A stretch of DNA of 64,000 bases, taken from NCBI GenBank assembly GCA_028015205.1, contig JAPWFG010000025.1, positions 124,001 through 188,000 of the forward strand. Direction: 5' to 3'. A model generated the notes under the pieces. The model did no database searches. It saw nothing but the letters and a program-made list of their open reading frames with translations, and had not been told where the DNA came from. The translations under genes and the position numbers were made by a program. Within the stretch, counting starts at the first letter, position 1. Every line of letters starts with the position of its first letter. The DNA is from Mytilisepta virgata. Lineage: Eukaryota > Mollusca > Bivalvia > Mytilida > Mytilidae. Below, in pieces: positions 11,901 through 20,900 of the stretch.

Positions 11901-14900
11901 CTTATTGTGCATCTACATACAGTATGTTCCAATACTGTATAGAAATAAAATGCATAAAATGAAAAATAAAAGTGGAGTTTAGGTCACTAGCTTAAATTCC
12001 GAACTTTAAAAATTCGACCCCTGTGGTCCCCAATTTTTGAAAATGAAAATTCTAAAAAACTTATTGCGCATCTACATACCATATGTGACAATACTGTATA
12101 GAAATTAAATGCATGAAATTAAAAATGAACGAGGAGTTTAGGTCATAAGAAAGTGCGACGGACGGACGGACGGACTGACGGGTATGATAACAATATCCCC
12201 GAACTTCTTCAAAGTGCGGGGATAATGATCAATATATATTAACAAAGGACTACTAGCAGTTACTGACATGCCAGCTCCAGACCTTAATTAAACTGATCGA
12301 AGGATTATGTCTATATCATATAGAAAATCAGCCACAATCCCTCCCGTCAGGGGTTTAGTATCATGCCATCATAAGTTATACGAGAAGAACATAACCCGCA
12401 TCATGCCAACAACTGGTTTTAGAATAAATGTGTTTATTTCCGATGCAAAGACCCTATGAGTGAATAAATATTAATTCAACAAATGCCATCTTTAATGACT
12501 TGACAACAGTATCGTAACTATATCCCTTGTGGAAAAGTATGTTTAAAGGTTTGATTAGCTTTTCAGGTGAATGGCGACATTTTTGTGCTTTGTATCGAAT
12601 ATTAACATAAAAGATGGGATGTGAAATACCTGAACACATAAGATGTTTGCACATTGATATTGATTTATATTTACGAATGAGTTCCTTGTACCGATGATAA
12701 AATTTAGTAAACGTTTTGAGAGTTTGTGATATCGAAATCCCTGGCGTAATAATTTTTCAGTAATGCAGAGATTTCTTTCGTTAAAATCAAATACGTTGTT
12801 ATATACACGAGTGAATCGAACAAGTTGAGATATATAAACACCATACGATGGTGCCAACGGAACGTCACCATCTAAAAACGGATAAATAACAATAGGAAAT
12901 TAAAATCATCGCTCTTATCATAAATTTTAGTATTAAGCTTATCGTTAGATATATAAATATCAAGATCCATATCAATAAAATGAGTATAAATATAACAATA
13001 TATTTACATGGTACTTTGCATAAACATCTGCATATACATGACAAAAAACAATAACAATAAATGTTCCGATTTTATTTAAACGACATTTTGATCTGTTGAA
13101 CTTGTTGTGAAATGTTAAAGCACCTACCCACATTACATTTTGGTCCGACTTTCCATCCAGGTTTACATGTATCAGTGTCAGTACAGAAACCTTCTACGTG
13201 ATCACAGAAATTATCAACACATCCATTACATGATTGGGAACAATTCAAACCGTATGTTCCACTACTACATTCTAAAAGAAGTCACGAAAATAGATTTAAG
13301 ACTAATATTTTATCTTTAAAATGATAAGCTACTAACTGTCTGAGGAAAGGCTATAGATGTTGGAGATCATGTTTGGTTTAAAGTAAACTCCGATTTAAAA
13401 TTTCTTGCATATTAAGGGGGTAGGCCTGGGATATGGGAGATAACTCCTATTGATGTTTTTTTTTTTTGACGTCAAACAATAGGAATGACGTAGCATTACT
13501 ATGACGTACAAAATTTCCTCGCATTAGACGAAGTGAAGAGGTTCGGTAAGGGGCATCTCCGTAACGAATCTAAAACTTTCTCGAAATATGTGCAAAATCG
13601 ATAATTACGTAGGATTTGATATATTGATGAATTATTGTTTAACATCCAGTGGCAATTATGAAATGCATATCAAGAAGAACGTATTATTTGAACAACTGTA
13701 CGTTCGGTGTCCAGGGATTACGCTAATCTATTTACTTACCAGTTATAAACAGACAAAGTTCCAAGACATGTTTTATTCCAAATAAAAATCAGATATACCC
13801 GAGCATTGCCATAATAATTGCGTTATTAAATAGCATGGATTATTTACCCCCACCCCTAATGGAATGGTTTATCTTTTTTATTTATTTTTGTAAATAATCA
13901 AAATTTAATGAAATCGATTTTTTTTTCTTTTGAACATTTGGTCAAAATGTTCTAGTGGATATATTGAACATTGAAATATGTTGGCTTATCAAAGTGAATG
14001 AGGAAAACTGGACTAAATTAAATCATATTAAATTGAAGATATATAATTTTCAGGTATATTTATATTTTACACCACACCGGCAATACTTACCCTTGCAAAT
14101 AATTTTTTTTAATAATAATAATAAAAAAAAAACGAATTGTAATACAAATGAAAAATAATACATAATAATAGATTATTTATTGGTAAAAAGTTTTGCTGGT
14201 AAATTCGTCTATGTGAGACAAGGTTCCATTTTAATGTGCAGCTTTTGCGAACGAGCTCGTAGAAAGCCCGTGCGGATTTTATCTCTTCCAAAGCCAGTCA
14301 AGATGGGAACAATAAACAGAAAATTCAAAACTTTTAGAAAAATTTAAAGAACTATACCTCTTGATCACTTCCGCGGCTCTCGGATGTATTGACTACCCCG
14401 GGAGAATACATTTTTCGAAGAAATTGTCTTTGGTTCATGATTTTTCGATATAACGCGATTTCAGGGTTTTTTTCTTTTTTTGCTCTCATTCTTCTCTTTT
14501 CGTCTCACAGCTTTACCTTTCCTATTTTGTATTTATAAAAACTTTTAGTCACTGGCGATTTAACCATCATATTTTGTAATTTGTTAGATTTAGGAGAATA
14601 TCAAGTCTTCATGACAGTCTATATTTTTTCTGAAATGTTTTTTAGATCATGTATTTTATAAACAAAACCAAGTTTTGACAAATAAAAGTAAACTTACAAA
14701 ACTATCGCCGTGGGCGCCGTGGTTTAGTGGTCAGCGCATCGGACTATACGAAGCCAAAGGTCCCTAGTTCGATTCCCGTTCGATATGAAAATTTCAAGGA
14801 TCGCGACCGGACTTATCGACACCATTTGCGAGGATGGTTTCGGCATACGATGCTAATCCGTCGGACGAAAATTGCTGTCCCGTGTTAAGGAAGGGAAACA

Positions 14901-17900
14901 CCCTTAGCACGTTAAAGACTCCTGTGTAGATGTCGAAAAAGAGTATGCTAAAATGCCGCTACAAGGGCCTCTCTCGCACCCGCCAAGTGGAAAGGGATTG
15001 GTATAAGTTGGTATCACTTGTTTCCCAATCCACTATAAATAAATAAGTCAGTTTAAAAGTATCACAGGTCTTAAGAGAGAATGCTTGGTTTTCAGTCATA
15101 ATAATTATATTTTCTTTAAATTTATTTCCGTTTATAATTTAAGTCATCATCGTCTTCTATTCAATCTTCTTCGCGTTCTTTAAACATATAGAATAGGTTT
15201 ATACTCGATAACATTAGGAACGATAACTCTTATCGTAACGTCGTATTGTAACGTAATGACGTCCTACCTTAAAAATTGATCGAGTATTTTGTGAAAACTT
15301 GTGGTTAGAATTTCATAATTTTTTGTCATATAACACACATATATATGATATTTTTTGTAACAGTTTTTTGTAAGAATTAAACGACAGGATTTTTTTACAG
15401 CAGTGTTTGAATATTTAATGGGGCAACTGAAAATGAACGAAATTCCTAACATGTCTGGTACTTTTACCTTTGGATTTTCATATAAAGAGTGAATTTTACC
15501 ATCATATTTCATTTTTGATTAAGACTATATCCCTGTTCTTCAGTTCAACAATTATAACTATTTTTCATCAAACATATGTGCTATGAGAGGTAGTAATATT
15601 CATTAACTTGTGTCATCTCCTGGAATGAAAGGTACCCCTTAAATGCCCATTTTCAATGAACCCTGTGAAGGAAACGCGTGGTTGAATTTCAACAAAATTT
15701 TCTCAGGTGGTGTATTGAGACATATACAATTGATGACGAAAATATGAAAAAAATTAAACGAGTGGAAAATTTTGGCCTAACCCAGGCCTACCCCCTTAAA
15801 ATGCTCCTTTCCAGATATTCTTCAGACAAAACAAAAATGTCAAATAGACCTTGAGTTTTTAAGATAGCGAAGTCACAAATTACTGTGAAATAAACGACTA
15901 AATAAAATATGTAGTTCATTCATTGGAAAACACTTGGTATCTGTAAAAGTGTAAACAGATAGATAGTTGGTCAATGATGACATACATTAAATAATTAACA
16001 AACAAGTAGTTCGTTTGGATTACTATATACGTGTAAATACATGTTTTGGTCGCCCGACGAGTTAAAAACGACATACGACCTCACGGCTGTTAAAAGGCGA
16101 CATGTGGGTGTCTTGAAAACGACCTGCCAGCTGTCAATTCAAAACGATCTTCCTTCATTTATTGCGTTATTGTTTTAGTTTATAAATCTTGACTTGATTT
16201 GGGTTTTTTGTCGTATTCGATATGTAACCAGAACGCCAATTAAGTGTCAACACGGCCACTGGCATGACTGGATTCCCTTTTTTTCATTTTTTTTTTCATT
16301 CTGTCATGATTATGTGATGGTTACCAGATTAATTATTTCCTAGACAGCACCATGGGTTCACGATAGCAGTGTAGCTTCTTGGACTTTTTAGCAGTTTTCT
16401 GTCAACTAACACAATAACATTACTTTGCATTTTCATTTCAAAATAAAGAATGTGTAATGATACCCGTATACTTCTCCTTTCACTCGTTGGTACAATTTCA
16501 ATTTTATCTGTACCTCGCTTTAATTTATGAATCATTAACTTGTCTCCCTCTTATATAGCTCTGGCAATAATTGTCCGTGTTGATTTTGGTTTTGGTACAT
16601 TCTGATCACTAATGATTTTGATGTGTTGCCGTTGAGTACTATACCGATGAAACATTATGCGTAGAAATTAATTGTCATGTGGATTGATGCATGAAAATTG
16701 ATAAACACTGAGCTTTATTTTTTTTTCAAATTTTCAATTGACTTGAAGAAATCCATGTGGAAGTTTTTTCAAACGTTCGAAGCTAAGTTTTTCATGGTGT
16801 TTCATCGTCAGTCGTAGTTTATCGTCCTCGGGTCAATAAATTCATTTGTTTCGTTAATTGGCCTATTATAAACGATTTGTAATATGTATATTATTCAAAC
16901 TGAAACTCACGATATTCATTTAAGATCGAAAAATGTACAAGTCAGGTGAAGATATGTATCAGCATGGATTCGGCATGGTTGATCAGATGCACGTATACAT
17001 TTGTGTTCATGATCGAGACAGCTAATTCGAAGAAGATGACCAGTAAAGAATAAACATATATAATCGGACGTGAACTTTGTGACCAGTCGAACGGTCCAGT
17101 TCATGTTTTTCTACAACCGCGGCTAAGAATCCGAAAATATTTGGTGATGATCTGTAATTATAAATTCCATCTGCGACCTTGAGATGTTGAAATACGGCAT
17201 GCGACCTGGATATTTAAAGAAAAACGACATTCCGACTTTGTATCGTTTTTAAGGCGACATTGCGACTTAGAGGGGTGTAACCTTCTGGAACCTCATGTAT
17301 GTTGTCTACCTACGTGTATTGCATCTGTTGTCATACTGCCATCCAGGTTGACATTGCGGATAGTTAAAACACAAGCCTTCGAAACGATCACATTCATTGG
17401 ATACGCATCCGGCACATGATTGATTACAGTTCTCACCAAAATACCCCATATTGCATTCTAAAAAATAATTAAATATATAGTTTATCTATTATCCTGTCAT
17501 TCTTTAAACGAGACACTTGTGTATATTATATTAACCATAAGATTTACTACATTGTAACAACAAATATTTTTTCCGATTTGTGACACAATACATGTACAAT
17601 AAACTAGATAAAAGGAAAGGTCCACAATGATCTACCAATGGAACAACGCCACATAACATACAAAATCCCAGAACAAAAGTATAAACACAACAGACAGTCA
17701 AGATAGTCTGATTTGGTACAGACATTGAGTTGTGGTTTGGTTAAACGAGTTTATTGGCACCTAAACCTCGGCAGTCTTAAGCATAATACATACTCTAAAA
17801 GCCAATACGGTATGATTACCAACAAGGTAAATGCTGACTAGAACTGTCAAAATTGGTTGAATAGTACATAATTTAGATAGCAGGAGTTTAACTGTAAAAT

Positions 17901-20900
17901 TACCCAAGACTTTGATAGCTGCGGGTGGGATACTTTCGCTTTATTAAACGAGAAAGTCAGAAATAACACTATCAAAAAGGGTGTAAATGCTCGTCAAAGA
18001 GTTCAATAGAAATCGGCAGTATTCTCGAGAGGCCAGTATATATATTTATTCTCCAAGTCATTGAAAAAAGTGCAATTTTTACGCAAAATTTCATATTTCT
18101 TGCCCGAACTCGTGAAAAGGTTTCAAGAAACTACCACGTTTCTATGGGTTACTGGCAAGTCTTCTGTATTTATTCACGATATTACAATAAAAGATAGGAT
18201 TGGAAAAGCGTATGCATCTCCATTTTAGATATTAATGGGAAGGGCTAAAACGGAACAGCATTTAATATTTGTATCTACATTATTCAAATGCAGCTCTTTG
18301 GGATATATATCATACAAGAAAGAGAACTAGTCTCTGTTATTTTAGAATCAACGACTAAAACAACAATGGAATTTCTGGAGTTTTGAAAATCTATCAAAAT
18401 GACAATCTGATACTTACTTTTGTCACAATACTGTCCGTAATGTCCGGATTTACAGCCATCGATACATGTTTTGTCGATATTGCAGTTGTCATTTAAACAG
18501 AAGCCGGATCCACATCCAAAAACACACGAACCATTTTCCGGGAAACAATGTTGATTTATGCAATTGGTTGGGCATGACATGGTACAGTTGGTTCCATACA
18601 TATTTAGAGGACATCCTGGAAATTTATATTACTGAATGGGGTATTAATTGCTCGTAAAGATATTTGATATTTGTTTTATACTCATAATATTTGCTTGTAT
18701 TGTTTTAGATTTCAAATTCTATTGTTTTATTGTGAATACCCACCGACGTTTGAATTACCGTTCCGGTAAGGCGTGAAATTTAACTGAAGATATTTATTTT
18801 CACTTGTGAGATAAAAACATCGTAACGGTTACTCAAGTCTCAATGACGACCGTTCAGTTTCAAGCGTGAAATTTCGTGTTTTCTTCAGTCGGAAGTCACG
18901 ATAATTATGTTATTTCATAATGAAAACGTTTAACATGGTTATTTTCAAATAGAATCCCTAAAGCAAAATTTTATTTCCTGTATATCAAGGTTAAGATATC
19001 TTGAGCAATGGACCGGAAGATAACACAATAGGCAATATTGAATACATAAAAGCGTGTTCGTTTTTTCAAAACTTTGTGAAAGAAAATGTCAATTAAGTAA
19101 AGTTTTGTTTGTTAGATATATTTATAGATTTAAGAATTTTGTCCATTCCAGATCATGCGAAATGTGATGTCACAGAAAATATGCACAAAATTACAACAGC
19201 CAATACACAACATAAGATATTTCATACTTATCATAAAAACAACAATATATTGAGATTTTTTCTCGATATATACAGTAAACATTAAAACAGTAAAAACCAG
19301 TTTGTGTCTATGTCACTGCTGGTGGACTGTAAATCCCCGAGGTCATTATCAGCCCAGTAGATAGAATGTTTGTTCTGACATGATTCATTACTCAAATGCA
19401 TCTAAATTTTCCGTTCAAAATTTGACAATATTATCAAAAATTTCTAAGGCTCTTCCTGTTGATGCAGAGGTAACCGTTAGCTTAGTTTGGATTTCCTGTT
19501 TGTTTTAATTGTTTTGGATTTTAACGATTGTGCTTATTAATTCATCATTTGATCTTTAACCGGTTTTCCAACTGATTAATCTCGAGCACTGCTGATGAGT
19601 TGTCAGTCAACGAAATGGCCATACAGTGCATCAAATTTATTTCGGTATTTTGTGATACGTTTTATTATATATTTTGTGTTTTGGACGAAAAAGTAGGACA
19701 CTTTTGTATTGTACTGACTATGAAATCCAGAGGTTTAGAGCTTTTACATACCATGTACTTCAACATAACACAGCTCAATGTATATTTCCCCCTCTGCTCT
19801 TGAATTATAGAACACAACGTCTCGACCAGTTGCATGACAACCAATGTCAAAAATGAACTGCTGATTTTCTAGAGTATCTGGATCTCTATAACAAAGATAA
19901 CCATCGGGTCCACCTGAGGGTATGTTGGCTGACGTAGAATTCGTTATATACAATGAGAACCCATTTACACGATCTGGAACTTTAAAATGAAAAGTTTTTA
20001 ACTTTGATTTAACTCAGTAATTTTATATCGGATCCGGAATTTCTTTATTGAAATGGATACTTACACCCCTTTGAAACACACCTAGTTACACCATAAGCCA
20101 TCCCTCCAAATAAGTATGCACTATTCACTATACACGGTTGTTCAATACCCCGTTCATGATCAAATTCGTGACGCCCTGTCGACATCATTTGCGAAATAGA
20201 ATAGAGTCGATAAACAATGCTAGCCTGTGTGATGAGAACAAACAGGACCGTCCCGTCTTAAATGTACTTGGCACATCAATAGGTCATTGTAGATGTCAGA
20301 AGAAGTAGGCAAACATGCCGCCAAGATGCCGCTTTTGTAGAGACGAGATTGGTACACTATTGTAGAACTTTGTTTTTCAATCCATTATAAAAATGTACCA
20401 TTGGCGACTACTTGGCCATATACCATACAACTTTAAAAATAAACCTTTTAAATTGGGAATTCGGAAAACGAACATCTTTCTGTATAAATGTGTATTCTTA
20501 TGTTTTTTAAAATTATTTTTAATAACAATAATAATGATAATAATAATAACAATTATAATGGAATAAATTTACAGATTTCTTTTATACCTAATATATAACT
20601 TATTCGTTAATTATCATCTTGGTAGTTTCTTGTGTTTACTTTTTTTTTTAGATTAAAACATTATAAATTCAATTGTTTATGTTATATACTGTAATAACTT
20701 TTCAACACGTGAAAAAAATGCAGGGGTAAATATCGTTTCCCACTGGCTGTATGTAGTATTCACTAAAAGTTGTTTTTTTTCAGTATAAATTGTATAAACC
20801 AGGTTTTCCATCAATATAAATTTAAGCCTGTTTATTTCTATCTGAAATTGATTGCACAATTTAAATAGTCAAAACTTTTTTTCTGATCCGATGAATGTAC

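Larger units (their letters stand above)
8880..12995 (-). mobile_element. Retroelement remnant, broken by nested repeats
   Basis: Minus-strand frames at 12454-12995 encode the C-terminal part of a reverse transcriptase (NTKIYDKSDDFNF, then SYGVYISQL and KLLRQGF), with a frameshift near 12890. The noncoding tail continues at 12226-12453, 10018-10232 and 8880-9075, interrupted twice by tandem-repeat elements. I recognise the tail (AATGTGTCAAAGGGACAACC, GACATGCCAGCTCCAGAC) from memory as a very common mussel repeat. Class uncertain; not functional. Confidence 0.7.

Noticed and set aside
12454..12857. A host protein-coding gene
   Set aside because: Sequence matches the RT C-terminal family and has a frameshift; it is a retroelement remnant.
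14708..14785. A functional tRNA gene
   Set aside because: A and B boxes are present but the tRNA-like part runs into a SINE body with an AT-rich tail and a second degraded copy exists.
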